A stretch of 24,569 nucleotides of DNA from Bacillota bacterium (lineage in GTDB: Bacteria > Bacillota > Clostridia > Acetivibrionales > Acetivibrionaceae), in contig JAEZUI010000009.1 of the NCBI GenBank assembly GCA_023421115.1, positions 1-24,569 on the forward strand, read 5' to 3'. The notes below the pieces were generated by a model. The model ran no database searches, was not told the DNA's origin, and saw nothing but the letters and a program-made list of their open reading frames with translations. This document shows, in pieces, positions 7,183 through 15,301 of the stretch. Positions within the stretch are counted from its first letter, which is position 1. Each line of letters opens with the position of its first letter. Position numbers and translations under genes: made by a program.

Positions 7183-7626
7183 ATGAAAAATACCTCAAAA
7201 TATTACCTGGTTGATACCTCAGTACTTCCGGAAGTTTTTGTTAAAGTTGTTGAAGTAAAAAAAATACTTTCGAGTGGCACAATAAAGAATATTAATGATG
7301 CTGTAAGGGAAGTAGGTATTAGTCGAAGTGCATTTTACAAATATAGGGATTATGTGTTCCCGTTTTATGAAACATCTAGAGGAAGAGTTATGACACTATT
7401 TTTTGTAGTGGAAGATTATTCCGGGATATTGTCAAGTATCATAAACCAAATTTCCGGTGCAAAAGCTAATATTCTGACCATTAATCAGAATATTCCTATA
7501 AACGGTTTAGCGGATGTGACAATTTCGATAGAGACTGACAGTATGACAAGTGATATAAATGTGTTGATGGATGAAATTGGCAAGGTTGAAGGTGTCAGGA
7601 GACAAGAAATTCTTGCAAGAGAATAG
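7183..7626 (+). CDS. UPF0735 ACT-domain regulatory protein (PheB-like)
   Basis: 147 residues, the usual size of the UPF0735/PheB family. The N-terminal half has a helix-turn-helix-like stretch, INDAVREVGISRSAFYKYRD, and the C-terminal half is an ACT domain beginning at about VMTLFFVVEDYSGIL. ACT domains bind amino acids and usually signal end-product levels. The protein sits 14 bp before hom and upstream of the aspartate kinase, so sensing threonine or a related amino acid is a reasonable inference. The start is ATG 7183, closely after GGAGGGG (7173-7179); another in-frame ATG at 7171 overlaps that site. Whether it binds DNA is unproven. Confidence 0.85.
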   Translation: MKNTSKYYLVDTSVLPEVFVKVVEVKKILSSGTIKNINDAVREVGISRSAFYKYRDYVFPFYETSRGRVMTLFFVVEDYSGILSSIINQISGAKANILTINQNIPINGLADVTISIETDSMTSDINVLMDEIGKVEGVRRQEILARE

Positions 7627-7640
7627 AGGAGGTTTTCTTT

Positions 7641-8888
7641 ATGATTAATGTAGCAGTTATTGGATATGGTGTTGTAGGTTCTGGTGTAGTTGAGATTATC
7701 AAGAAAAACTGTGCTAGTATTTCACAAAAGGCCGGTAAGGAAATTAAAGTTAAGAAGGTATTGGACATTAGAGATTTTGATGATACTTGTCCCGATAAAG
7801 AACTTCTTACAAAAAATCCGCAAGACGTATTTGGGGATGAATCTATAAGCATTGTTATAGAAACTATCGGCGGAGCAAAGATTGCATATGAATATACCAA
7901 AAAGGCTTTAGAAAGTGGCAAGCATGTTGTGACTTCAAACAAAGAACTAGTTGCAACCCATGGCCCTGAATTATTAAAACTTGCTAAGAAAAATAACATA
8001 AACTATCTTTTTGAGGCTAGTGTCGGGGGAGGTATTCCAATAATTAGGCCTCTTAACAGATGTCTTGCTGCAAATGAGATATATAGCATTGTTGGGATTT
8101 TAAACGGCACTACAAACTATATATTAACTCAAATGAGAAGAGACGGAAAAGACTTTGATGTGGCGCTTAAAGAGGCACAGAAAAACGGATATGCTGAAGC
8201 AGACCCTACTGCTGATATTGAGGGACATGATTCGTGCAGGAAAATTGCTATACTTTCTTCTATTGCCTACAATGAGTTTGTAGATTATAAGGATATTAAC
8301 ACTGAGGGGATATCTAAGATCACTCTTACAGATATTAAGTATGCAGAAAGTCTAAATTCCTCAATTAAGCTTATTGCAATGAGTGAAAAGATAGGGGATA
8401 AGATTGTTGCGAGAGTTAGCCCCGCTCTAGTTGATAAAGACAATCCTCTGTTCAATGTGGAAGATGTATTTAATGCTATTGTAGTAAAAGGGGATGCAAT
8501 CGGGGAAGCTATGTTCTACGGCCGTGGTGCTGGGAAATTACCTACTGCAAGTGCAGTTGTTGCTGATGTTATTGAAATAGTCAAACATTGGGAAAGCTGT
8601 GGTGGGTATGATTGGAGCGTTAGTGAAAGCTCTAATATGATGGATATAATGGATACAAATACAAAGTATCTCGTTAGGTTAAAGGTAGAGAATCAAAGTG
8701 AGGCAAATGAGTTTGTTAACTCTGTGTATGATAATGTACAATGGCTTAAGCCTTTAAAAGTTCAAGATAAAGACGAGGTGGCTTTCGTTACAGAAAATAT
8801 TTCTGATAAAGAACATAAGAAAAAGTTTGAAGCCATTAAAAACTCTAAGGCTGTCAAGGAATTAGTGAACACCCTAAGAATATTGTAG
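7641..8888 (+). CDS. hom: Homoserine dehydrogenase
   Basis: 415-residue NAD(P)-dependent enzyme that reduces aspartate semialdehyde to homoserine, the branch point to threonine and methionine. The N-terminal Rossmann motif is GYGVVG (8-13). The catalytic-region signature EADPTADIEGHD (186-197) is followed by conserved Lys201. A C-terminal ACT-like region (about 344-415) is in the position used for threonine feedback control in Gram-positive enzymes. Start ATG 7641 has AGAGGAGG 8 nt upstream, overlapping the stop of the preceding ACT gene. The order ACT protein, hom, aspartate kinase with short gaps indicates one operon. Confidence 0.96.
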   Translation: MINVAVIGYGVVGSGVVEIIKKNCASISQKAGKEIKVKKVLDIRDFDDTCPDKELLTKNPQDVFGDESISIVIETIGGAKIAYEYTKKALESGKHVVTSNKELVATHGPELLKLAKKNNINYLFEASVGGGIPIIRPLNRCLAANEIYSIVGILNGTTNYILTQMRRDGKDFDVALKEAQKNGYAEADPTADIEGHDSCRKIAILSSIAYNEFVDYKDINTEGISKITLTDIKYAESLNSSIKLIAMSEKIGDKIVARVSPALVDKDNPLFNVEDVFNAIVVKGDAIGEAMFYGRGAGKLPTASAVVADVIEIVKHWESCGGYDWSVSESSNMMDIMDTNTKYLVRLKVENQSEANEFVNSVYDNVQWLKPLKVQDKDEVAFVTENISDKEHKKKFEAIKNSKAVKELVNTLRIL

Positions 8889-8930
8889 GAATAAAATATA
8901 TTATATTTACTATATAGTGGAGGTTATATT

Positions 8931-10280
8931 ATGAAGGTTGCAAAATTTGGAGGAACATCTCTTGCAAATGCTGAGCAGATTAAAAAGGTGTGCGATATTG
9001 TTATTTCAGACCCTGACAGACGTTTAGTGGTTGTATCGGCTCCCGGAAAACGTTTTAAGGATGATATAAAGGTAACAGATCTATTGATAACGCTTGCAGA
9101 AAAGTGTATTAAAGAAGGTAGTGCAGAAGCAGAGCTCAATGCTGTTATTGATAGATATGCAGAAATTGCAAAAGAGCTTAATTTGTCGGATGAAATTATA
9201 AGTGTTATTTCAGAGGATTTAAAAAATCGTGTGAGTTTAGACAAAAGTAACCAGGGAAGGTTTATGGACACTCTTAAGGCTGCCGGTGAAGATAACAGTG
9301 CAAAAGTTGTAGCTGCATATCTTAAGAGTAAGGGTATTGATGCTGAATACATAAATCCGAAAGATGCGGGATTGTTACTTAGTGATGAATTCGGAAATGC
9401 GAGAGTACTTCCTGAATCGTATGGTAACTTAGAGAAGCTTAGAGATAGATCAGGGATAATGATATTCCCAGGTTTCTTTGGTTATTCCAAAAAGGGCGAC
9501 GTAGTAACTTTTCCCCGTGGAGGCTCGGATATTACAGGTTCAATATTGGCAGCTGCCATAAAAGCCGATTTGTATGAGAATTTTACAGATGTTGATTCGG
9601 TGTTTGCTGCAAACCCTAATATTGTCGACAATCCAAAGCCTATACCTGTTTTTACATACAGAGAGATGAGAGAACTGTCATATTCAGGTTTTTCAGTGCT
9701 GCATGAGGAGACACTTGAGCCTGTATATAGAATGGGTATTCCTGTTTGTATAAAAAACACCAACAACCCTCAAGCACCTGGTACACTCATTGCTCCGAAT
9801 CATGAGATAATGGATAATCTTGTTGTTGGAATAGCTTGTGGAACAGGGTTTGCTACGATCTATGTCAGCAAGTATATGATGAACAGGGAAGTGGGATTTG
9901 GAAGGAAATTATTAGAGATTTTAGAGAATGAAGGTTTGTCCTATGAACATACACCTTCAGGAATTGATAATATATCAATTGTTGTAGAAGAAAAGCAATT
10001 GAATAAAGTGAATGAAGAACATTTAATCAGCCGTATTAAAAATGAGTTAAACGTTGATCACATAACTATTGAAAGAGGTTCATCGTTAGTTATGATTGTT
10101 GGTGAGGGAATGCTGAGAACTGTTGGTGTTTCTTGTAGAGCTACAAATGCACTTGCAAAGGCAGGAGTAAATATAGAGATGATTAATCAGGGTTCTTCCG
10201 AGGTTAGTATGATGTTTGGTATAAAAGCAGTTGACAATGTAAAAGCTGTTAGGGCATTATATGCTGAATTTTTCAATTAA
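8931..10280 (+). CDS. Aspartate kinase
   Basis: 449-residue monofunctional aspartokinase, the first step of the aspartate family pathway (lysine, threonine, methionine). The N-terminal KFGGTS (5-10) and the central FPRGGSDITGSI segment are the ATP and aspartate site signatures. Two ACT domains follow, at about 299-380 and 384-449, the second starting near VMIVGEGMLRTVGVS, which implies feedback inhibition by an end-product amino acid. Start ATG 8931 is preceded by GTGGAGG (8917-8923). The gene lies 42 bp after hom and is closed by a strong terminator at 10307. Being with hom favours a threonine-linked isozyme, but lysine sensitivity cannot be excluded, so no isozyme symbol is given. Confidence 0.95.
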   Translation: MKVAKFGGTSLANAEQIKKVCDIVISDPDRRLVVVSAPGKRFKDDIKVTDLLITLAEKCIKEGSAEAELNAVIDRYAEIAKELNLSDEIISVISEDLKNRVSLDKSNQGRFMDTLKAAGEDNSAKVVAAYLKSKGIDAEYINPKDAGLLLSDEFGNARVLPESYGNLEKLRDRSGIMIFPGFFGYSKKGDVVTFPRGGSDITGSILAAAIKADLYENFTDVDSVFAANPNIVDNPKPIPVFTYREMRELSYSGFSVLHEETLEPVYRMGIPVCIKNTNNPQAPGTLIAPNHEIMDNLVVGIACGTGFATIYVSKYMMNREVGFGRKLLEILENEGLSYEHTPSGIDNISIVVEEKQLNKVNEEHLISRIKNELNVDHITIERGSSLVMIVGEGMLRTVGVSCRATNALAKAGVNIEMINQGSSEVSMMFGIKAVDNVKAVRALYAEFFN

Positions 10281-10306
10281 TAATACTTAAGTTAATACCA
10301 TGTATT

Positions 10307-10352
10307 AAAAAGTAGTGTTTCTGAACTGTAAAGTAAAGAAGTACTACTTTTT
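10307..10352 (+). terminator. Intrinsic terminator of the ACT-hom-aspartate kinase operon
   Basis: AAAAAGTAGTGTTTCT (10307-10322) pairs with AGAAGTACTACTTTTT (10337-10352) over 16 positions with two G-U pairs and a 14-nt loop. The stem ends in a T-run. It starts 27 nt after the aspartate kinase stop. Confidence 0.85.
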
Positions 10353-10492
10353 GTAATGTTCTTTGACTCTAATCAATCAAAAGGAAACCTTATCTTGCAG
10401 AAACGGTTAAAAATATATATAATGAACTTATGGGGAAAGTGATATAATTAATAGCATTAGCGTATATATAAATAAGCTTGCTAACATTTTAG

Positions 10493-10528
10493 TAAGGTGT
10501 TTCAAAAAAATCATTGGAATCACCTATA
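10493..10528. repeat. Head-to-head pair of GGAATCACC motifs
   Basis: TAAGGTGTTTC (10493-10503) and GGAATCACCTATA (10516-10528) are inverted copies of the dispersed motif separated by about 12 nt, forming a hairpin. This is the shortest inverted pair seen. It lies in the 412-bp gap before cbiB. The rest of that gap (10353-10692) shows no gene and no cobalamin riboswitch consensus that I can recognise. Confidence 0.5.
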
Positions 10529-10692
10529 AAGCTCTAGAGCATGTGTTTTCTTGAACTTGTGGCAATAAGCATTAGGAAAAGCACTGATATTTTTGACATC
10601 CTCTGCGTATTTAACTTCGTCGAAATTCAAAGGATACATTTTTAAAAAAAAGATTTGAAATATTTGTATAAGTATAAAAGGGGGACATTTAA

Positions 10693-11745
10693 ATGAGCCT
10701 ATACCCGCTGATGGATGTTTTTATTGCCTTTGTTCTTGAGGTGATTGTAGGGTATCCTAAATGGATACCGCACCCAGTAAAGTTTATTAACTGGTTGACA
10801 AAAGTAGTTGAAGTTGGTTATAGGAAATTTGCGGACTTGCTATACAACAAAAAGGTTAAAGCTTTAGGTGATGATTATGTTCATAGCGGTGTAAAGAGCA
10901 ATAGAAACGAAAAGGTTTCAGGTATATACTTTACAATTATAATGATTACATTGATTACAATAATTGTGTTTGTTTTAGTTGGAGCGGCTTTTTTGATAAA
11001 TCCTATCGCATACCATGTTGTCAGCATATATTTCATTTACTCGGCTTTTTCAATAAAGTCTGTTGCAATTGAAGGCATTGAAGTATTTGATGCTCTAAAG
11101 GATAGGGATGTTTTTAAGGCAGGAAATATTCTCTCTGCTATTGTAGGAAGAAAAATAGAGCATTTAGATGAGCAGGATATAATAAGAGGCACGGTTGAGA
11201 CCACTGCAGAAAAAGCTTCAGAAAATGTTGTCGCACCTATTTTATATGCGGTTTTAGGTTCTTTATTCGGAGTGGGAGCACCTCTGGTTTATCTGTATAG
11301 AACAATCAATACACTTAAGTCAGTTAAAGGTAATAAGGTTAAAAAGTATAAAGGCTTTGGATTTGCCGCCGTTAAAATGAATGACTTGGCAAATTATATT
11401 CCTGCAAGGATTACCGGGCTATTATTTGTAATAGCTTCTGTGTTTTTACGTAAAGATTTCAAGGCAAGTTTTGTCATTATGAAAAGAGATAAGAGAAAGC
11501 ACCATAGTCCTAATTCGGGCTATCCCGAAGCAGCTATCGCTGGTGCACTTGGTATAAAATTAGGAGGCTCGGGGTTATATTTTGGAGATATTGTAGATAA
11601 GCCTGTTATAGGTGATAATAAGAGAAGTGCAGAGATAAGAGATATTTCTGATACCATAAACTTTATGTATGCGGCAGGAGTCTTGGGATTGATTTTATTT
11701 GGCGTGATATATTCGATGATTTTTATTGTTTGGTACTTTATTTAG
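10693..11745 (+). CDS. cbiB: Adenosylcobinamide-phosphate synthase (CbiB/CobD)
   Basis: 350-residue membrane protein that joins aminopropanol (phosphate) to adenosylcobyric acid, giving adenosylcobinamide (phosphate). The N-terminal MDVFIAFVLEVIVGYPKWIPHPV matches the start of the family (Asp followed by the GDP/GYP-x-x-xPHPV motif). RGTVETTAEKASEN and HHSPNSGYPEAAIAGALGI are further family signatures. Hydrophobic segments lie near 75-120, 185-205, 235-250 and 325-350. It is somewhat longer than the roughly 320-residue E. coli-type protein because of a charged insertion at about 52-80. Start ATG 10693 follows AGGGGG. It leads the nucleotide-loop run, with cobU 29 bp downstream. Confidence 0.93.
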   Translation: MSLYPLMDVFIAFVLEVIVGYPKWIPHPVKFINWLTKVVEVGYRKFADLLYNKKVKALGDDYVHSGVKSNRNEKVSGIYFTIIMITLITIIVFVLVGAAFLINPIAYHVVSIYFIYSAFSIKSVAIEGIEVFDALKDRDVFKAGNILSAIVGRKIEHLDEQDIIRGTVETTAEKASENVVAPILYAVLGSLFGVGAPLVYLYRTINTLKSVKGNKVKKYKGFGFAAVKMNDLANYIPARITGLLFVIASVFLRKDFKASFVIMKRDKRKHHSPNSGYPEAAIAGALGIKLGGSGLYFGDIVDKPVIGDNKRSAEIRDISDTINFMYAAGVLGLILFGVIYSMIFIVWYFI

Positions 11746-11774
11746 GACTTTTTTAAAGATAGAGGGGTTTGTTA

Positions 11775-12332
11775 ATGGGACGTTTGATTGTTGTGACTGG
11801 AGGTGCGCGAAGTGGCAAAAGTACTTTTGCTGAAAAACTAGCAAAAGACTGCAATTGTAATGTGGTATATATAGCTACTTCAATACCTTTTGACGATGAA
11901 ATGAGAGCACGGATAAAAAAGCATGTCGAGCAAAGGCCGAGTAATTGGAAAACCATTGAGGCCTATAAGGATATGGATAGACATTTGGCAAATGAAAAGA
12001 GTAAACATGTTGCTTTTTTGCTCGATTGTATTACAATAATGATAACAAATTTAATGCTTGATACTTCCCTCGATTGGGATAAAGCTTCCAATGAGGAAAT
12101 AGACGGTATTGAAGCCGAAATAAAGATGGAGGTGGAGAAACTTTTAAAGGTTATAAATGAAAAAGGCACCACTTTTATTTTGGTTACAAATGAAATAGGA
12201 ATGGGTATTGTACCTGAGAATAGACTCTCTAGAATATTTAGGGATATTGCAGGAAGAATTAATCAAATGCTTGCTAAAGCTGCAGATGAAGTATACTTAT
12301 GTGTATCGGGAATACCTGTAAAAATCAAATAG
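11775..12332 (+). CDS. cobU: Adenosylcobinamide kinase / guanylyltransferase
   Basis: 185 residues, close to the usual 180. A P-loop GGARSGKST is at 9-17. RIKKHVEQRP (46-55) contains His50 in the position of the GMP-accepting His of Salmonella CobU, followed by the W-x-T-x-E segment. The enzyme phosphorylates adenosylcobinamide and then transfers GMP, giving adenosylcobinamide-GDP for CobS. The chosen start is ATG 11775 after AGAGGGG (11761-11767); an in-frame TTG at 11769 is too close to that site. It sits between cbiB and cobS in pathway order. Confidence 0.95.
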   Translation: MGRLIVVTGGARSGKSTFAEKLAKDCNCNVVYIATSIPFDDEMRARIKKHVEQRPSNWKTIEAYKDMDRHLANEKSKHVAFLLDCITIMITNLMLDTSLDWDKASNEEIDGIEAEIKMEVEKLLKVINEKGTTFILVTNEIGMGIVPENRLSRIFRDIAGRINQMLAKAADEVYLCVSGIPVKIK

Positions 12333-12405
12333 TTTAAAGATGGATACAATAAATTGTAAGTTGTTTTTTGAAATTGCCTAATGTAAAAAATGTGGGAGAT
12401 AAAAA

Positions 12406-13149
12406 GTGTTTATAATTAAAAGGTTTGTTATTATGCTTCAATTCTTTACTTCGATACCTATTCCAATAAATATGAATTGTGACGAAAAAGACTATGGAAA
12501 GGGTTTGATATTTGCACCCGTTGTCGGTTTGATACTCGGGTTTTTGTTGTTTGTTTTTTATAGTCTATTAGGCATGTTTTTTTCTAAAAATATAGTTGCG
12601 GCATTACTGATTATCGGTTACATAGTTTTAACCGGAGGCCTTCATCTTGATGGATTGGGTGATACTTTTGACGGTTTGTTTTCCAACAGACCTAAGGAGA
12701 GAATTCTCGAAATAATGAGGGACAGCAGAGTTGGAACTAATGCTGTTCTAGCTCTTATAAGTATTGTTTTGCTTAATTTTGTCATGTTATCGGAGATAAA
12801 CATAATGACAAAGGCACTCTTGCTTTTTCCTGTTGCAGGCAGAATTGGCTCGTTGATGGGTGCGGGTATATCGGTTTATGCTAGAAAAAATGAGGGACTT
12901 GGTAAAAGTTTTATAGACCACTGTGGAAAGAAAGAAATGCTTTTTGGAGGAACTATCTCTCTTGTAATTTTTGGAGTGGTGATGGGATTAAAAGGAGTGG
13001 TGATCGCTTTTATTCTGATGATAACAGCTTGTCTCATTACAAAAATTTTTACTCTGAAGATAGGCGGTGCTACGGGAGATATCCTTGGGGCAGTATGTGA
13101 GTTGAATCAGACTATTTTTTTGATGTTGCTGCATATATTGAAAATTTAG
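12406..13149 (+). CDS. cobS: Adenosylcobinamide-GDP ribazoletransferase (cobalamin synthase)
   Basis: 247 residues, the typical CobS length, with several hydrophobic membrane segments. The signature GGLHLDGLGDTFDGLFS, an Asp-rich motif thought to bind the metal and diphosphate, is at about 67-90. RPKERILEIMRDSRVGTNA follows it, as in the family. It joins alpha-ribazole (phosphate) to adenosylcobinamide-GDP. The start is a GTG at 12406, 7 nt after GGGAG (12394-12398); the next in-frame ATG would remove family-conserved N-terminal residues. A 73-bp gap to cobU shows no terminator. Confidence 0.94.
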   Translation: MFIIKRFVIMLQFFTSIPIPINMNCDEKDYGKGLIFAPVVGLILGFLLFVFYSLLGMFFSKNIVAALLIIGYIVLTGGLHLDGLGDTFDGLFSNRPKERILEIMRDSRVGTNAVLALISIVLLNFVMLSEINIMTKALLLFPVAGRIGSLMGAGISVYARKNEGLGKSFIDHCGKKEMLFGGTISLVIFGVVMGLKGVVIAFILMITACLITKIFTLKIGGATGDILGAVCELNQTIFLMLLHILKI

Positions 13150-13207
13150 CCGAAGTTATATTTTCAGTATTGCGAAGTTTATAGATTGGGCGAATGGGAG
13201 CGTTGGA

Positions 13208-13801
13208 ATGTTGGAATTAATTCTAATAAGGCATGGTGAGACAGATAGTAATATTAGAGGATCATATTTAGGTTGGACAGATATAGAACTCAATGAAACC
13301 GGGTTGAGTCAGGTACGAATTTTAAGAGACCGGCTAAAAAATACTAAGATAGATAAAATATATTCAAGTCCCTTAAAGAGAGCTATGCAAACTGCAGATA
13401 TAATTAACGAAAATTATAGGCTGGATATTGTGTATACCGATGGACTAAAAGAAAGGAATTTTGGAATTTGGGATGATCTTACCCTGGCGGAAATGACACA
13501 AAGGTATCCATCGGAATACAATGCATGGATCAGTGATTGGATTAAGTATCCTATCACAGATGGTGAAAGTGCAATAGAAGCTTATAATAGGTCAGCAGAA
13601 TTTGTTAGAGAGTTAATAGAGAAAAATACTGAGGGAGTTTTTATGCTTGTAACACACCTTGGTACCATACGGTTTTTATTGGCATATCTCTTAGATTTGG
13701 GTATAGAAAGTTCATGGCATTTTAGAGTTGATAACGCTAGTATTACAAAGGTTGAGATCAGCGATGGTTATAGTGTACTGACAAGGCTTAACAACCGATA
13801 G
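13208..13801 (+). CDS. cobC: Histidine phosphatase, probable alpha-ribazole phosphatase
   Basis: 197-residue member of the phosphoglycerate-mutase-like histidine phosphatases. The catalytic RHGE is at 8-11 (His9), a LKERNFGIWDD segment holds the conserved acidic region, and the second catalytic His is in VTHLGTIR. The family dephosphorylates many small phosphoesters. Position directly after cobS is what points to alpha-ribazole-5'-phosphate, the CobC role in nucleotide-loop assembly. Start ATG 13208 follows GGGAG. The fold is certain; the substrate rests on context. Confidence 0.85.
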   Translation: MLELILIRHGETDSNIRGSYLGWTDIELNETGLSQVRILRDRLKNTKIDKIYSSPLKRAMQTADIINENYRLDIVYTDGLKERNFGIWDDLTLAEMTQRYPSEYNAWISDWIKYPITDGESAIEAYNRSAEFVRELIEKNTEGVFMLVTHLGTIRFLLAYLLDLGIESSWHFRVDNASITKVEISDGYSVLTRLNNR

Positions 13802-13882
13802 GTCACAAAGCTTATCATGAAAGCTCATAAGCGGTTGTTCTTTAGAATTGCCTTAAGTAAATTTATACTGGGAGGGTTTATT

Positions 13883-14452
13883 TTGGGAAGCTTGAAGGGA
13901 AGAGAAGATAACATGAAGAAAATAAAGAGAATTATATTAAATGGTTTAATGATAGCAACAGTTTTATTAGTGACTATGTTTACAAGAATACCGGGCCCCT
14001 TGGGATATTTTAATATTGGTGATGCTGCAATATTTATTGCTGCCGTTATGCTTGGAAAAAAAAGCGGATTTATTGCCGGTGCTTTTGGCTCAGCTCTTGC
14101 AGATGTTTTTTTGGGTTATGCATACTTTGCGCCCATTACATTTTTTGTTAAGGGTTTGGAAGGTTTTGTTATTGGGTATATAATATATAAAGCTAGGGGC
14201 AGCAAGTTAATAAACGATGAGGTTGTAAGGATATTGGCAATAGTCGCAGGATGCTTTATTATGGTAGCAGGCTACTTTTTTGCAGAAATATATATATTAA
14301 GGCTTTTCAGTACCGAATACGGATACATAAAAGCTTTATCCGAGCTTCCTATTAATGCAGTTCAGGGAGGAGTTAGTGCTTTTGTAGGATACATAATAGC
14401 TACGTCCCTTTCAAGGATAAAGCCATTAAAGCAAATGATAAATGAAATTTGA
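13883..14452 (+). CDS. ECF-type transporter S component (substrate unknown, B12-linked context)
   Basis: About 189 residues with five or six hydrophobic segments. Features typical of small vitamin-binding S components are visible: a short Lys/Arg-rich start, an early FTRIPGPLGYFNIGD segment, GKKSGFIAGAFGSALAD, and FVKGLEGFVIGYI. S components capture a vitamin or precursor and pair with a shared EcfT-EcfA energy unit, not present here. Its place between cobC and an MBL hydrolase suggests uptake of a cobalamin or lower-ligand precursor, such as the alpha-ribazole or benzimidazole carriers (CblT-like) reported in other Firmicutes. That is inference. TTG 13883 has GGGAGGG (13870-13876) 6 nt upstream; ATG 13913 is the alternative start. 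Confidence 0.75.
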   Translation: MGSLKGREDNMKKIKRIILNGLMIATVLLVTMFTRIPGPLGYFNIGDAAIFIAAVMLGKKSGFIAGAFGSALADVFLGYAYFAPITFFVKGLEGFVIGYIIYKARGSKLINDEVVRILAIVAGCFIMVAGYFFAEIYILRLFSTEYGYIKALSELPINAVQGGVSAFVGYIIATSLSRIKPLKQMINEI

Positions 14453-14477
14453 TTAACAAAAAGAGGTGAACGCACAT

Positions 14478-15212
14478 ATGAAAGTAACGATACTTGGAAA
14501 TAACGGACCTTTTCCGTCAGCAGGAGGAGCTTGTTCAGGTTACCTTATAACAGAAGGAGATAAAAATATTCTCATAGACTGTGGAAATGGGGTTTTGGCA
14601 AACCTACAGAAGTTTACACGAATTGAGGAACTTGATGCAATTATTCTGACACATTTGCATAGTGATCACATGTCTGATATGATGGTACTGCGCTATGCGG
14701 TACAGATAAAAATGAATAGAGGTGTGAAGCTAAGGCCTATAGAAGTTTATGCACCAAACCAGCCGCAGGAGGAATACAATAGAATTGATATACCGGGAGT
14801 ATTTAACCTAAAGCCTGTAACTCATGAACTGGTGTTAAACTTCGGTGATATGAGGCTGGAATTTAAGGAAATGGTGCATCCTGTTACAAGTTATGCTGTA
14901 TCAATTGTTTCTAAAGATAAGAAGTTTGTATTTTCCGGAGATACCTCATGGAATGACAATATTATTGAGTTTTCAAAGGGTGCGGATATTGTAATGCTTG
15001 ATGCAGGATTGCTTTCGAAAGATAAGAAAAGCGATAATGTTCCACATCTGACAGCAAGGGAATGTGGTATTGTTGCCCAAAAAGCCAATGCGAAAAGGCT
15101 GTTGCTTACACATTTTTGGCCGGAGGATGATGTGGCAGACCACATAACAGAGGCTAGGGAAAACTTTTCTAACGTAGAGATTGCTGAGCTTCTAAAATCA
15201 TATAGTGTTTAA
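14478..15212 (+). CDS. MBL-fold metallo-hydrolase
   Basis: 244-residue metallo-beta-lactamase-fold protein. The metal motif HLHSDH is at 59-64, with further metal ligands expected in MVHPVTS, FSGDTSWND and the C-terminal THFWPEDD. The overall layout resembles the RNase Z / phosphodiesterase-like group of this superfamily rather than true beta-lactamases. Its reaction is not known. It starts 25 bp after the S-component gene and ends the B12 run. ATG 14478 is preceded by AGAGGTG (14463-14468); the GTG within that site (14466) is in frame but less likely. A bidirectional terminator follows. Confidence 0.85.
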   Translation: MKVTILGNNGPFPSAGGACSGYLITEGDKNILIDCGNGVLANLQKFTRIEELDAIILTHLHSDHMSDMMVLRYAVQIKMNRGVKLRPIEVYAPNQPQEEYNRIDIPGVFNLKPVTHELVLNFGDMRLEFKEMVHPVTSYAVSIVSKDKKFVFSGDTSWNDNIIEFSKGADIVMLDAGLLSKDKKSDNVPHLTARECGIVAQKANAKRLLLTHFWPEDDVADHITEARENFSNVEIAELLKSYSV

Positions 15213-15223
15213 GAGTACAATAT

Positions 15224-15237
15224 GGTGATTCTAAAAT
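15224..15237. repeat. GGAATCACC dispersed motif, reverse orientation
   Basis: GGTGATTCTAAAAT is the reverse-oriented form of the motif. It lies between the MBL gene stop and its terminator. No partner end is visible nearby. Confidence 0.35.
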
Positions 15238-15246
15238 GACATTTAA

Positions 15247-15281
15247 AAAAGTTCGGAGGCTCAACGCCTACGAACTTTTAT
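15247..15281. terminator. Bidirectional intrinsic terminator
   Basis: AAAAGTTCG-G-AGGC pairs with GCCT-A-CGAACTTTT around a 5-nt loop. A-runs and T-runs flank both sides. It lies between the convergent MBL and chemoreceptor genes and can end both transcripts. Confidence 0.88.
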
Positions 15282-15301
15282 TGGTCAATACATTAAAAGA
15301 T

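Noticed and set aside
10324..10445. Short frame of about 28 codons after the aspartate kinase terminator
   Set aside because: No ribosome binding site, and its start lies at the terminator's T-run.
10353..10692. Cobalamin riboswitch before cbiB
   Set aside because: Considered because of the gene context, but the conserved core sequences could not be found; a covariance search is needed to be certain.
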